Source: Solitalea canadensis DSM 3403 (GTDB lineage: Bacteria; Bacteroidota; Bacteroidia; Sphingobacteriales; Sphingobacteriaceae). Taken from it: DNA of 64,000 nucleotides. The DNA is taken from contig NC_017770.1 in the NCBI RefSeq assembly GCF_000242635.2, positions 5,096,669 through 5,160,668 on the forward strand. The letters run 5' to 3'. The position numbers and the translations under genes were made by a program. Positions 52,748 through 61,874 of this stretch are shown here, one piece after another. Numbering within the stretch: the stretch's first letter is position 1; every line of letters starts with the position of its first letter. The notes under the pieces are model-generated. The model saw only the letters and a program-made list of their open reading frames with translations, was not told where the DNA came from and made no database searches.

Positions 52748-53374
52748 ATGAAGAAATTAATTGTAGTTGTTTTGTTAATAATGAGTGTAAATGCTAGTTA
52801 CGCTCAAAAATTAAGCAAAGAGCTGAAACAGTTAAAAGAAAATTTAAGTGGCCGCTTTACAAATGAAGACCAGGCGCGATTTAATCCTTCCTATAAACCT
52901 CAAAGTTTTATTATGAAACAAATTTTGCTGGAAAATCCTGATGGTTTATGGATGTATGGAGAGCTGGCTTCAGTAGATTCGGTAAAGTTTCCTAAAAAAC
53001 AATTTATCTGGCACTTTCAGCAAGTTGATCAAAACCGTTTTGCTGCCCAAATTTTTCAGCTTAACGACCCCAAATCGTTTGTAAACGATTGGCAAAAGAA
53101 AATACCCTTACAAGGGATTACTGAGGCAATGATGGTTAAGGAACTCTGCCCGCTTTACCTGGTAAGAAAAACGATGATTGAGTTTACGGGTGCTACAAGA
53201 GAGAAATTTTGTCGGCCAGTAAAAGATGGAAAAATTGCCTATAAAACAATAGAGTTGTATAGCAGTGAAAGTACATTAATGTATTGGGAGCGAGGTTACA
53301 ATGCAAGCGACAAACTAGTTGATGGACCCGAGCAGGCCGGAGATATATTCAGGAAAATAGAACAGTTTAAATAA
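52748..53374 (+). CDS. CpeT/CpcT-like secreted protein
   Basis: The 208-residue product has a signal peptide (MKKLIVVVLLIMSVNASYAQ) and a domain like the cyanobacterial bilin lyases CpeT/CpcT: LSGRFTNEDQARFNPSY near the start, MYGELASVD in the middle, and a final YWERGYNASDKLVDGPEQAG, where the family has W-D-R-G and W-G-P. As this is a non-photosynthetic organism, chromophore attachment is unlikely; the fold is a lipocalin-like barrel that may bind a hydrophobic or tetrapyrrole ligand. It is the last gene of the regulator-pdxJ operon and ends at a strong terminator. Confidence 0.8.
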   Translation: MKKLIVVVLLIMSVNASYAQKLSKELKQLKENLSGRFTNEDQARFNPSYKPQSFIMKQILLENPDGLWMYGELASVDSVKFPKKQFIWHFQQVDQNRFAAQIFQLNDPKSFVNDWQKKIPLQGITEAMMVKELCPLYLVRKTMIEFTGATREKFCRPVKDGKIAYKTIELYSSESTLMYWERGYNASDKLVDGPEQAGDIFRKIEQFK

Positions 53375-53380
53375 TTAAGA

Positions 53381-53413
53381 AAGCCCCTTCTGTATAGTAA
53401 GGGGCTTTTTTTT
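53381..53413 (+). terminator. Intrinsic terminator after the CpeT-like gene
   Basis: AAGCCCCTT (53381-53389) pairs perfectly with AAGGGGCTT (53399-53407), followed by TTTTTT. Confidence 0.93.
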
Positions 53414-53701
53414 CAGCCTAATGAGAGCATTAATAGATAATAGTATTGTATTAATCGACTATTCAGGATTGTTTATTTTACAATGAGTATATTCCTTTTC
53501 GGAAAAATAATTGTCCGGTTCGAAAGGAAATACTGTTCACAGCGTTATAATTTGCATAACGACATACAATTATCATGCAACAATGCCTTTGATAGGATAA
53601 TGCTTTGAAAATAAGGTTGTTGTTGTTTTGGTGGGGAACTAGATGAGTTTTTAGTCGAGAAATCTATTCCCCTCTTTGTAAAAAAGATGGTTGATGAAAA
53701 T
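53414..53701. other. 288-base region with no supported gene
   Basis: AT-rich sequence between convergent genes. A 41-codon plus-strand frame at 53483-53608 has no recognisable feature or clear promoter, so it is not called. No strong hairpin or repeat was seen. Confidence 0.5.
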
Positions 53702-54067
53702 CTACATTATTGACTTGATCAATAATTCTGCAGTGGCCGGATTGCTGGCCAGTGGTACATTATGAACGTCACATTGGCGCATTAGCATCATAATATCAGG
53801 TTCATGAGGATGAGCATTAAGTGGATCACGGAAAAAGAAAACCATTTGTGTTTTGCCTTCTGCCACTCTTGCCGCAATCTGAGCATCACCACCTAGTGGT
53901 CCGGAAAGCATGCGAGTAACTTTCAATCCCAAATCTTCTGCCTTTTTACCGGTTGTGCCGGTAGCAATTAGTTTAATATGATCTTGCTTAAATAATTCAA
54001 GGTTTTGGCTTAAAAAAACAACCATTTCGTCTTTTTTGCCGTCATGTGCTATTATTGCTATTTCCAT
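53702..54067 (-). CDS. mgsA: Methylglyoxal synthase
   Basis: This enzyme converts dihydroxyacetone phosphate to methylglyoxal and phosphate, a glycolytic overflow branch under phosphate limitation. The frame is open far upstream, but the ATG at 54067 (MEIAIIAHDGKKDEM) fits the family and follows a promoter element at 54093-54086; the product is 121 residues. TGTTGKKAEDLGL binds phosphate, SGPLGGDAQIAARV holds the catalytic aspartate, and FFRDPLNAHPHEPDI and DVHNVPLASNPATAE are diagnostic. It is a single gene. Confidence 0.95.
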   Translation of the reverse strand: MEIAIIAHDGKKDEMVVFLSQNLELFKQDHIKLIATGTTGKKAEDLGLKVTRMLSGPLGGDAQIAARVAEGKTQMVFFFRDPLNAHPHEPDIMMLMRQCDVHNVPLASNPATAELLIKSIM

Positions 54068-54085
54068 AGTAAAGATTTGATGGGG

Positions 54086-54093
54086 CAAAGATA
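54086..54093 (-). promoter_or_regulatory. -7 promoter element of mgsA
   Basis: TATCTTTG on the minus strand matches TAnnTTTG and lies 18 bases before the ATG at 54067. Confidence 0.6.
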
Positions 54094-54110
54094 ATCTTCT
54101 GAGGTTATTT

Positions 54111-54293
54111 TTATCGAATAATCGTGAGTGCTCCAACAATAGCTGGACAATCAGTTTTAAGTTCAATTACATAATAATAGGTTCCAGCTGGGAGTTTTCC
54201 GTCTTTATAAGTTCCTTTTGTGTAAGATGTAAAGTAATTGCCTGCATGTTCAAAGTTGGGCGAAAATGTAGTTTTTTTGACATTTCTTTGATT
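54111..54293 (-). pseudogene. Relic of a type IX secretion type-B sorting domain
   Basis: A 60-codon minus-strand frame without a start codon, bounded upstream by a stop, reads TTFSPNFEHAGNYFTSY, then TKGTYKDGKLPAGTYYYVIE and ends GALTIIR. This is the typical end of the gliding-motility-associated C-terminal (CHU_C/type-B) domain that directs proteins to type IX secretion. The rest of the large parent protein is missing, so this is a leftover 3' end. A longer frame on the same strand (54391-54167) is out of register and is not coding. The relic ends 18 bases before the mgsA promoter element. Confidence 0.7.
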
Positions 54294-54440
54294 CTAAAAT
54301 AATGTTCCGCATATAGGTAATTTACCCAAATTTTTATTTGTTTGTATGGCGGTTTAAAGTGGAGGTTTTGGCAATGTTTAAATCTTTCCAAATAATTGAT
54401 TTTTAATAGTTTTAGCTTTAAAACTTCGTACGTAAAATCG

Positions 54441-54471
54441 TTGTTAATAGCATGTTATTTGGCTATTTTTG
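54441..54471 (+). promoter_or_regulatory. Promoter of gcvP
   Basis: TTG at 54441-54443 and TATTTTTG at 54464-54471 are 20 bases apart, a good -33/-7 pair. The element lies 19 bases before the ATG at 54491. No glycine riboswitch fold was recognised upstream. Confidence 0.65.
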
Positions 54472-54490
54472 CCGCTCCAAATTTAACCGC

Positions 54491-57382
54491 ATGAAGTTAG
54501 ATATCAGTTACAAAGAGGCTTTTGAGAGCCGTCACATTGCACCAAACACTGCTGACGTTGAAAAGATGTTAAAAGTGATTGGAGCCGCTTCCTTAGATCA
54601 GTTGATCAACGAAACAGTTCCTGAGAAAATCAGACTGAAAAAACCTTTGAATTTACCCACTGCTAAAACTGAGTTTGAATACCTTGCCAGCTTAAAGCAA
54701 ACTGCTTCTAAGAACAAAGTTTTCAAATCATACATTGGCCGTGGTTATTATGATAACTTCACTCCGAATGTAATTCTGCGTAACATCCTTGAGAACCCGG
54801 GATGGTACACTCAATATACTCCTTATCAGGCTGAGATCGCTCAGGGTCGTTTACAAGCATTGTTAAACTACCAAACAATGATCATCGATCTTACTGGAAT
54901 GGAAATCGCAAACGCTTCATTATTAGATGAAGGTACTGCAGCTGCTGAAGCAATGTTCATGCAATATTCATTGCGTAAAAATGCCGGTGCTAACGTATTC
55001 TTTGTTTCAGAAGAAGTATTGCCTCAAACAATTGATATTTTAATGACTCGCTCTAAGCCTTTGGGTATCGAGTTGTTAATTGGTAACCACCAAACTGTTG
55101 AATTAACAGAAAATATGTTTGGTGCAATCGTTCAGTATCCTGCAGCAAATGGTGAAGTTTATGACTATACTGAGTTTGCTAACAAATGCCATGCGAAAAA
55201 CATTAAAATCACTGTAGCTGCTGATATCTTAAGCTTAGCGTTATTAACTCCTCCATCTGAATTTGGAGCTGATATCGTTGTTGGTTCAGCGCAACGCTTT
55301 GGTGTTCCAATGGGTTATGGTGGTCCTCACGCTGCATATTTTGCTACTAAGGAAGAATATAAACGCTCAATGCCGGGCCGTATCATTGGAGTAACTATTG
55401 ATGCGCAAGGAAATCAAGCGTTACGTATGGCGCTTCAAACCCGTGAACAACACATCCGCAGGGATAAAGCAACTTCAAATATCTGTACTGCTCAAGCTCT
55501 GTTAGCTATTATGGCTTCAATGTATGGTGTTTATCACGGACAAGCAGGTGTTAAGAAAATTGCTAATCGTACACACGGAATGGCTGTTCTTTTAAAAGAT
55601 GCTTTAACTTCATTAGGTTATTCTGTTTTAAACAAAGCATTTTTTGATACCATTACTGTTGATGCCGGAAATAATGTAGGTTCTATCAATAAAGAAGCCG
55701 TTGACGCTGAAGCTAACTTCTACTACAATGGTTCAAAGGTTGGTATAGCTGTAGACGAAACTACTTCGATTGAAGACATCAAAAATATCGTTAAAGTATT
55801 TGCGAAAGTTGTTGGTAAAAACTTAAATGATCTAGATGTTGACGGCTTAGCTGCAAAGTTAAACTCTCCAATTGCAGAAAATTTACAACGTAAATCGGAA
55901 TTCTTTACTCACCCGGTATTCAATACTCATCACTCTGAGCACGAAATGCTTCGCTATATTAAGAGCTTGGAGAATAAAGATCTTTCGTTGAATCATTCAA
56001 TGATTTCCTTGGGTTCATGTACCATGAAATTGAATGCAACTGCTGAAATGATTCCTGTGACTTGGGCGGAGTTTGGTAAGTTACATCCATTTGCTCCAAT
56101 CGATCAGGTGGGCGGTTATGCGCAAATGATCTCTGAATTAGAGAAATGGTTATGCGAGATTACAGGCTTTGCAGGTGCAAGTTTGCAACCTAACTCTGGT
56201 GCACAAGGTGAATATGCAGGATTAATGGTTATTCGTGCTTATCACGAAAGCCGTGGTGATAACCACCGTAATGTAATTCTGATTCCTTCATCAGCGCACG
56301 GAACTAACCCTGCTTCTGCGGCTATTGCCGGATTTAAGATTGTAATTACTAAGTGTGATGACAATGGTAATATCGATGTGGAAGATTTACGTGCAAAAGC
56401 TATCGAGCATAAAAATGACCTCGCAGGTTTAATGGTTACTTATCCATCTACACACGGTGTATTTGAAGAAGCAATCATTGAAATTTGTCAGATCATTCAT
56501 GATAACGGCGGACAAGTTTATATGGACGGTGCAAATATGAATGCACAGGTTGGTTTAACCAGTCCAGCTAATATTGGTGCCGACGTTTGTCACCTTAACT
56601 TGCATAAAACATTCTGTATTCCTCATGGTGGAGGTGGCCCGGGCATGGGTCCGATCTGTGTCGCAAAACACCTTGCTCCATTCTTGCCGGGTCATGCAGT
56701 TGTTAAAACAGGTGGTGAAAATGCAATTCATGCTGTTTCTGCAGCTCCTTGGGGTAGTGCAAGTATTTTAGTTATTTCTCATGCTTACATCGCAATGATG
56801 GGCGGCGAAGGTTTAACTAATGCAACCAAACACGCAATTCTGAATGCAAATTATATCAAGTCTCGCCTTGAGAATGAGTATAAAGTATTGTATGCAGGGG
56901 CAAACGGACGTTGTGCACACGAAATGATCCTGGATTGCCGCTCATTCAAAAACTTTGGCGTTGAGGTAACCGACATTGCTAAACGTTTAATGGATTACGG
57001 TTTCCACGCACCAACAGTTTCTTTCCCAGTTGCGGGTACATTGATGATCGAGCCTACGGAATCTGAGCCTAAAATTGAACTTGACCGTTTCTGTGATGCA
57101 ATGATTGCTATCCGTCATGAAATTAATGAGGTTGAAGAGGGTAAAGCAGATAAGAACGATAACGTACTTAAAAATGCTCCTCACACAGCAGCGGTTATTA
57201 CTTCCAATGAATGGGAGCATACTTACAGCCGTCAGAAAGCTGCATTCCCACTACATTGGGTTAAGGATAATAAATTCTGGCCTTCGGTAGCTCGTGTAAA
57301 TGATACTTATGGAGATAGAACTTTAGTTTGTTCATGTCCTCCGATTGAATCATACATGGAAGAAGCTGTTGAAGCAAACTAA
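54491..57382 (+). CDS. gcvP: Glycine dehydrogenase (P-protein of the glycine cleavage system)
   Basis: This PLP enzyme decarboxylates glycine and passes the aminomethyl group to the H-protein lipoate. It is the fused, full-length form with 963 residues; the ATG at 54491 is preferred over an in-frame ATG at 54452 that lies inside the promoter. The N-terminal half has [19 protein letters not shown] and [20 protein letters not shown] in order. The C-terminal half holds the cofactor lysine K706 in [18 protein letters not shown]. gcvT and gcvH are not nearby, so the system is split on this chromosome. A terminator follows. Confidence 0.96.
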   Translation: MKLDISYKEAFESRHIAPNTADVEKMLKVIGAASLDQLINETVPEKIRLKKPLNLPTAKTEFEYLASLKQTASKNKVFKSYIGRGYYDNFTPNVILRNILENPGWYTQYTPYQAEIAQGRLQALLNYQTMIIDLTGMEIANASLLDEGTAAAEAMFMQYSLRKNAGANVFFVSEEVLPQTIDILMTRSKPLGIELLIGNHQTVELTENMFGAIVQYPAANGEVYDYTEFANKCHAKNIKITVAADILSLALLTPPSEFGADIVVGSAQRFGVPMGYGGPHAAYFATKEEYKRSMPGRIIGVTIDAQGNQALRMALQTREQHIRRDKATSNICTAQALLAIMASMYGVYHGQAGVKKIANRTHGMAVLLKDALTSLGYSVLNKAFFDTITVDAGNNVGSINKEAVDAEANFYYNGSKVGIAVDETTSIEDIKNIVKVFAKVVGKNLNDLDVDGLAAKLNSPIAENLQRKSEFFTHPVFNTHHSEHEMLRYIKSLENKDLSLNHSMISLGSCTMKLNATAEMIPVTWAEFGKLHPFAPIDQVGGYAQMISELEKWLCEITGFAGASLQPNSGAQGEYAGLMVIRAYHESRGDNHRNVILIPSSAHGTNPASAAIAGFKIVITKCDDNGNIDVEDLRAKAIEHKNDLAGLMVTYPSTHGVFEEAIIEICQIIHDNGGQVYMDGANMNAQVGLTSPANIGADVCHLNLHKTFCIPHGGGGPGMGPICVAKHLAPFLPGHAVVKTGGENAIHAVSAAPWGSASILVISHAYIAMMGGEGLTNATKHAILNANYIKSRLENEYKVLYAGANGRCAHEMILDCRSFKNFGVEVTDIAKRLMDYGFHAPTVSFPVAGTLMIEPTESEPKIELDRFCDAMIAIRHEINEVEEGKADKNDNVLKNAPHTAAVITSNEWEHTYSRQKAAFPLHWVKDNKFWPSVARVNDTYGDRTLVCSCPPIESYMEEAVEAN

Positions 57383-57413
57383 AATGACAATTGAGCCTAG
57401 TGCTTTTTAATAT

Positions 57414-57449
57414 GAGTCCGTTCGGGTTTAACCGGGACGGACTTTTTAC
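57414..57449 (+). terminator. Terminator after gcvP
   Basis: AGTCCGTTC (57414-57422) pairs with GGGACGGACT (57434-57443), with a G-U pair, followed by TTTTTACTT. Confidence 0.8.
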
Positions 57450-57839
57450 TTAGCGTTCATTTGTGGCTAATTTGGAGTATAAATCTTGTAATTTTCTCCT
57501 TTTTTCAATAAGACTGTTTTCTAAGCTTTCAATTTGTTTTTCCAGTACGTTTATAAGTTTATCTCTTACCTCAATCTCTTTTTCAAAAAAATACTTAGCT
57601 ATGGGGCGCTCCCTTCTTTGAAATTTATCAAAATAGGGGCTATCTGAGGAAATAAAACTATCAATTGGTTCTTCTAAAAGAATTGAAATTTTGATGAGGC
57701 GCTCGAAAGAAAGGGTTGTTTCACCACTTTCTAATTTTTGAAAAGCACTCTGTCCCATCTCTAAGCTGTTAGCTATAAACTCCTGCGAGTATCGTTTTTC
57801 GTCCCGATATTTTCTAATCAAGTAACCGGTTTCATTCAT
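57450..57839 (-). CDS. XRE family helix-turn-helix protein
   Basis: The frame extends upstream, but the ATG at 57839 (MNETGYLIRKYRDEKRYSQ) starts exactly at the helix-turn-helix; the product is 129 residues. The HTH covers residues 5-60 (SQEFIANSLEMGQSAFQKLESG is the core). A C-terminal coiled coil follows (KEIEVRDKLINVLEKQIESL), suited to dimer formation. The stop lies directly at the gcvP terminator. It is divergent from a broken lipoprotein gene 155 bases away and may regulate it. Its target is unknown. Confidence 0.88.
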   Translation of the reverse strand: MNETGYLIRKYRDEKRYSQEFIANSLEMGQSAFQKLESGETTLSFERLIKISILLEEPIDSFISSDSPYFDKFQRRERPIAKYFFEKEIEVRDKLINVLEKQIESLENSLIEKRRKLQDLYSKLATNER

Positions 57840-57994
57840 AGAGGCAATAAATTGGTTGATCTTGCTATTTCGTATTTTTTGATCAAAAAACCAAGAAAGG
57901 GATACAATTATTGCTTTTGGGAATAATTTTACCACTTTCTTGTTTGGATAAAATGGTTTTTATAATTCCTTTTGATAAAACACTATTTAACAAT

Positions 57995-58812
57995 ATGAGA
58001 AAACTAATTTACGTAACTCTTGCAGTGGGATTGGTCATCACAAGCTGCAAAAAAGATGAAATTGCATCTGCTGAAAAAGATGTGACTAAAGAACGATTGG
58101 AAACAATAGCCCGAAAGTACAGAATGGTATTAACTCCAGCATCTACTTCAGATACCACTGTAAAACAACTTACGGAGGAGCAGTTAATTCAACTTTTGGA
58201 AAAACAAAAGAAAGAAATTGAAAATGATAAAGCAGATACGGCGAAAAACAGACTCATTGAAAATATAAAGAAGGAAATGCTTAAGAGTACTGATATTTGT
58301 TTTGTACCGATGACTGAAGCTAGGATTGATAAAAGTAATAAAGGTGTTAAACAAGAGGAAGATTATGTTCCTGGTGGTAAAGAGGTTTCTATTTCTGATG
58401 GTTGGGGCGGGAGCTTTATTGTTCACATAGATTATAATACTGATAGATATGGAATATAATAAATAAGAAAGCAGCGGTTTCATATTTTGGCTTTAGTGCC
58501 TATACATATTCAATAATAGGAGATCCTATTTTGACAACTAATGGTCAACGTATATATTTTACAATTCGCGTTTCTAAACAAACGGGTGGCAGTATTTATG
58601 GGTATAATCTGTATTACAACTCTGCTATAACTTTATCAGGGTATGTTGATATCTATTCATGGGGTGGTTATGGAACTGTTCAGAACGATTATTTTTATAG
58701 TGATCCTGGTTATCCGGTTTATGAGATTCCAATTTATGATCCTTTTTACGAACAAGTTAAAGCTAGCCCAGGTTTTAATCCAGCACCTGGGGGCTCCTAT
58801 CCTACTATTTAA
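57995..58812 (+). pseudogene. Lipoprotein gene split by a frameshift
   Basis: The first part (57995-58459) begins with a lipoprotein signal MRKLIYVTLAVGLVITSCKK and runs 154 codons to GGSFIVHIDYNTDRYGI. The next frame is open from 58447, without its own good start until 58531, and continues NKKAAVSYFGFSAYTYSIIG... to SPGFNPAPGGSYPTI at 58812. The two parts overlap only at 58447-58459, an AT-rich stretch, so one inserted or lost base would join them into a protein of about 270 residues. The second part is rich in Tyr, Gly and Ser, like a surface beta domain. A sequencing error is possible. No family recognised. Confidence 0.65.
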
Positions 58813-59276
58813 TGAAATATTACATGAAATACTCATATATCATCATCATGCTATGCACAATAGTTATTGCATGTACTAATAAATTTGAAAAAGAGGCAAA
58901 AGTACAGGATACTATAAACGGTAAGGAATATAATGAACTGATGAATAAATATGGTAATCTTCCAGCTCCGGGTTGGGGGGCAAATCCTTTTCAAAAAATC
59001 CCTGATGATTCAGTGATGAAGATACCTTATGGCCTTACAAAACTGCAGTTTATGGAATCGGCAAAAAAAATAAACGAATGGAGGGAATCCGATCCTTATC
59101 AACAAAAAATAAAGGCGAGTAGAGATTCATTCATTGTTGCAGTAAAAGCAGGTAAAGCAACTCTTTCGTATGACTCAGCCGGATACGCTGTTTTTATTTG
59201 TGGAAACAAAAGATGGATTAAGAAACTTGAACAAGGACAAGAATCAAAAGGTTGGGTAATTGAAGATAAAAAATGA
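58812..59276 (+). CDS. Small lipoprotein of unknown function
   Basis: The 154-residue product starts with a lipoprotein signal whose cysteine is C21 (IIIMLCTIVIAC). The ATG overlaps the stop of the preceding frame (TAATG), which indicates translational coupling; an ATG four codons in would also work. The mature part is soluble and charged, with LPAPGWGANPFQKIPDD and AVFICGNKRWIKKLE. I recognise no family. It ends at a perfect terminator. Together with the broken lipoprotein gene and the XRE gene it forms a small accessory patch. Confidence 0.7.
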   Translation: MKYYMKYSYIIIMLCTIVIACTNKFEKEAKVQDTINGKEYNELMNKYGNLPAPGWGANPFQKIPDDSVMKIPYGLTKLQFMESAKKINEWRESDPYQQKIKASRDSFIVAVKAGKATLSYDSAGYAVFICGNKRWIKKLEQGQESKGWVIEDKK

Positions 59277-59283
59277 CAAAAAT

Positions 59284-59316
59284 AAAAGCAGGGTAGAATT
59301 AATCTACCCTGCTTTT
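59284..59316. terminator. Bidirectional terminator between lipoprotein and phosphatase genes
   Basis: AAAAGCAGGGTAGA (59284-59297) pairs perfectly with TCTACCCTGCTTTT (59303-59316) over a 5-base loop; both flanks carry T-runs for their strand. Confidence 0.93.
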
Positions 59317-59318
59317 AT

Positions 59319-60293
59319 CTATAATAAATTCATTTTCTTATCCCGCCAATATTTAAACATTCCCCAAGACACGGCGCCTTCATAGGTTATCGTTTTTGTC
59401 GGAGTGATTCGAACAAAGTATCCGCCTGTCCAGTTGAATGGTGAAATAGCAGGGAAGGATGCTACTCGGTTGCTCGACTCATTTCCTGGGTGATGCGTTA
59501 CAATTAATGTCATTTTGTTATCAACAGGTTGGTCCTTTAGAATTCTAATAATGTTAGGGAAAATATCTCCTGTGAGGTTATAACTCATGTGATTAATGCT
59601 TCCATCAATTAAAATGGTTGGTCCCGCATCTATCAATTGTGCAGTTTTTATTGCACGGCAAAATTCACTACTGATCACTCTGGTAAAGGGATACTGAAGA
59701 TCTTTAAATATCCTGCCTAATTCAGCAGACCTTTCTTCTCCCTGTGTATTTAGTTGTCTGGCAATTTTGGGGTCACAAGACTTCCACCAGTTTGCTGGTC
59801 CTGTAGTCATTGTGAAGTCTTTTCCATTGTCAGCATCTGCATGGCGTAAGATCAACGCATATGTTTCTCCTGCAAAAGGAAGGTTTTGAAGTGTTTTCCA
59901 TCCTAATAGATAAGATGCATACGGATCGGTGGCTAATCGACCATGAAAGGAAGCATAAGGTTCATCATGCTCAGTATCGGTAGCCCCCAGTGCGTATATT
60001 GTGGTCTTATTACCCGGGTCATTGGCCCAGGTTATAGTAATTGGAACCACTTCACCTGAAACAAGTCTTTTCACTAAACCTGCAGAGGTAATTTGAATTT
60101 TTGGATCGGTAGATGAAAATGTTGCTGCTTCCCTGGTTGAGATCTGATAATTGTTTTTATTTACAAATAACAGACCGTCGATATACTCTTGGGACGTAAT
60201 TCGTGAGTCTCCGGAATCTGGCTCCGGATTACTTTTTTTACATCCAACCATAACAAGTAGCACCAACAATAGAGATAGAGCGAAATTCTTCAT
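59319..60293 (-). CDS. Lipoprotein with Ig-like and histidine phosphatase domains
   Basis: The 324-residue product has a lipoprotein signal (LLLVLLVMVGCKK). Residues 35-115 look like a bacterial Ig-like (BIG2) domain, with FSSTDPKIQITSAGLVKRLV and the closing TTIYALGATD strand. From about 145 a histidine phosphatase domain follows: LILRHADA (phosphorylated histidine), a middle ISSEFCRAIKTAQL and IVTHHPGN with the second histidine. It would sit on the outer membrane or in the periplasm and remove phosphate from small esters; the substrate is unknown. It is a single gene; the 167 bases upstream hold no clear signal. Confidence 0.82.
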   Translation of the reverse strand: MKNFALSLLLVLLVMVGCKKSNPEPDSGDSRITSQEYIDGLLFVNKNNYQISTREAATFSSTDPKIQITSAGLVKRLVSGEVVPITITWANDPGNKTTIYALGATDTEHDEPYASFHGRLATDPYASYLLGWKTLQNLPFAGETYALILRHADADNGKDFTMTTGPANWWKSCDPKIARQLNTQGEERSAELGRIFKDLQYPFTRVISSEFCRAIKTAQLIDAGPTILIDGSINHMSYNLTGDIFPNIIRILKDQPVDNKMTLIVTHHPGNESSNRVASFPAISPFNWTGGYFVRITPTKTITYEGAVSWGMFKYWRDKKMNLL

Positions 60294-60460
60294 AAAGAGA
60301 TAATAGTTATAAAAAATGTATTAATAACAATTAATCATGTTCTTATTAAAATGAGGATTAATTATGGCTTTAGAACCGGCTTGATTAAAGAAGTACTATA
60401 AATTTAATCATCTTAAGCGTGTTGTGCAACAAATCTGACCATGAAGTTGACGTTTTTTGA

Positions 60461-61192
60461 TTAAACTTTGCCGACTCTCAGTAATGTTGGAAACTTTACT
60501 TCAAAAATGTCAGACCCACACCTATTTATTAATTCATCAATTATTAAACCAACAGGGTTTTCGTTGTTTTTGTCCTTATAGTGCTGAACTGCCGACCAAG
60601 TGTTAAGGTAGCCAATTAGTTGATCCACGTTCCATTTATAAGAAACGGAAAGTTTGGGCGCAGGTATTTCGTTAAAAGGGAATGGAATGGTTTGGTAATT
60701 ATCGTCGATATATTTCCGTTCTTTGTCCCAATATTTCCCTACAATATCGGTATAGAAATAATTAATTAATTCATCCAACTTCGGGTTAATTTCAAGAAGT
60801 CCATAACCAATCACAGCGATTATACCATTGGGTTTTAAAGTCCTTCGAACTTCTTTGTAAAATTCATTAAAATCAAACCAATGAATAGCCTGTGCAACGG
60901 TTATAAGATCAAATGACTGAGCCGTAAATGAAGTGTGTTCTGCGGGTGCGATTGAATAAAAAATATTAGTTTTCTGAACCGCATTGTTAAGTTGGCTTAT
61001 ACTAATATCGGTAGCATATACTTTTTCAAAATAACCGGCTAGCTCAGCTGCTACTTGTCCGTTTCCCGTGCCGCAATCCCATGCAGTATTTACATCCGGT
61101 ACCAGAGGTAACAGAAAATCATATAATTCTGGTGGATAAGTTGGCCGGAACTGTGCATATAGATCGGATTGCTTAGAGAAGTTGTCTTTCAT
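60461..61192 (-). CDS. Class I SAM-dependent methyltransferase
   Basis: The 243-residue cytoplasmic enzyme starts FSKQSDLYAQFRPTYPPELY, as in the Methyltransf_11 group related to yeast trans-aconitate methyltransferase-like proteins. The SAM motif I is AWDCGTGNGQVAAELAG near residue 40, followed by YATDISISQL. Motif II is FDLITVAQAIHWFDF, a signature of this subgroup, and RTLKPNGIIAVIGYG is motif III. The substrate is unknown. It is a lone gene between the phosphatase and the two-component pair. Confidence 0.9.
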   Translation of the reverse strand: MKDNFSKQSDLYAQFRPTYPPELYDFLLPLVPDVNTAWDCGTGNGQVAAELAGYFEKVYATDISISQLNNAVQKTNIFYSIAPAEHTSFTAQSFDLITVAQAIHWFDFNEFYKEVRRTLKPNGIIAVIGYGLLEINPKLDELINYFYTDIVGKYWDKERKYIDDNYQTIPFPFNEIPAPKLSVSYKWNVDQLIGYLNTWSAVQHYKDKNNENPVGLIIDELINRCGSDIFEVKFPTLLRVGKV

Positions 61193-61238
61193 ACTTAAAG
61201 ATAACGCTCTTAATTATCTTTAATGTTATCAAATCATT

Positions 61239-61874
61239 TTATATTAATTGATTGCTTTGGGCAAATTTAAGCAAGGCCGTTACATTGTTTATATCAAGCT
61301 TTCTGAAGATATTCCTGCGATGCGTTGTGATGGTAAATTCACTTAAAAAAAGATGATTGGCAATTTGTTTGGTGCTTAATCCTTGGCATATGAGCTGTAT
61401 AATGCCGACTTCTCTTTTGGTAAGCTGATATTTTTTTAGAAAATCATCGAAAAAGACGGAGCTTTCATTAACTGTTTCGGGTTTATTCCTTTCCTGAAAA
61501 TACTCCTCACCAGAAAGCACTTTTTCAATAGCTAATGATAATTCTGAAGAACTTGAATTTTTAGAAAGGAACCCATTCCCTCCTAGTTTTTTGATTTCTG
61601 AAACAAGTTCGGGCTGATGATAATTAGTTAATACCAACACTTTAGTGCTGGGGAAATCTTTTTTGATGGTTTGCAAGCATTGAATTCCATCATAACCTGG
61701 CATATTTAGGTCGAGTAAAACTAGGTGTGGAGCATGAGCTTTAATACCTGAAATTACCTCAAAGCCATTTTTAGCGGTGGCGATTACTTTGATATGTTTA
61801 TGATCTTTTAAAATAGAACTAATTCCTTCTAACAGAAGCTCGTGATCGTCGGCTAACAGAACTTTATATTGCAT
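61239..61874 (-). CDS. NarL/LuxR-type response regulator
   Basis: The 211-residue regulator starts at the ATG at 61874 (MQYKVLLADDHELLLEG); a further ATG seven codons upstream is less likely. The receiver has the acidic pair D9/D10, the phosphorylation site D55 (LLDLNMPG) and the lysine in GFLSKN. The LuxR-type HTH is at about residues 147-205 (KREVGIIQLICQGLSTKQI, then FTITTHRRNIFRKL). The gene overlaps the kinase gene by 11 bases, so they are translated as a pair. Confidence 0.92.
   Translation of the reverse strand: MQYKVLLADDHELLLEGISSILKDHKHIKVIATAKNGFEVISGIKAHAPHLVLLDLNMPGYDGIQCLQTIKKDFPSTKVLVLTNYHQPELVSEIKKLGGNGFLSKNSSSSELSLAIEKVLSGEEYFQERNKPETVNESSVFFDDFLKKYQLTKREVGIIQLICQGLSTKQIANHLFLSEFTITTHRRNIFRKLDINNVTALLKFAQSNQLI

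Noticed and set aside
53483-53608. 41-codon plus-strand frame between the CpeT-like gene and mgsA
   Set aside because: No promoter motif, terminator or recognisable composition supports it.
54167-54391. 74-codon minus-strand frame upstream of mgsA
   Set aside because: It is out of register with the sorting-domain relic, which occupies another frame of the same strand and has the recognisable content.
54294-54490. Glycine riboswitch before gcvP
   Set aside because: No conserved glycine aptamer features could be seen, and a plain promoter accounts for the region.
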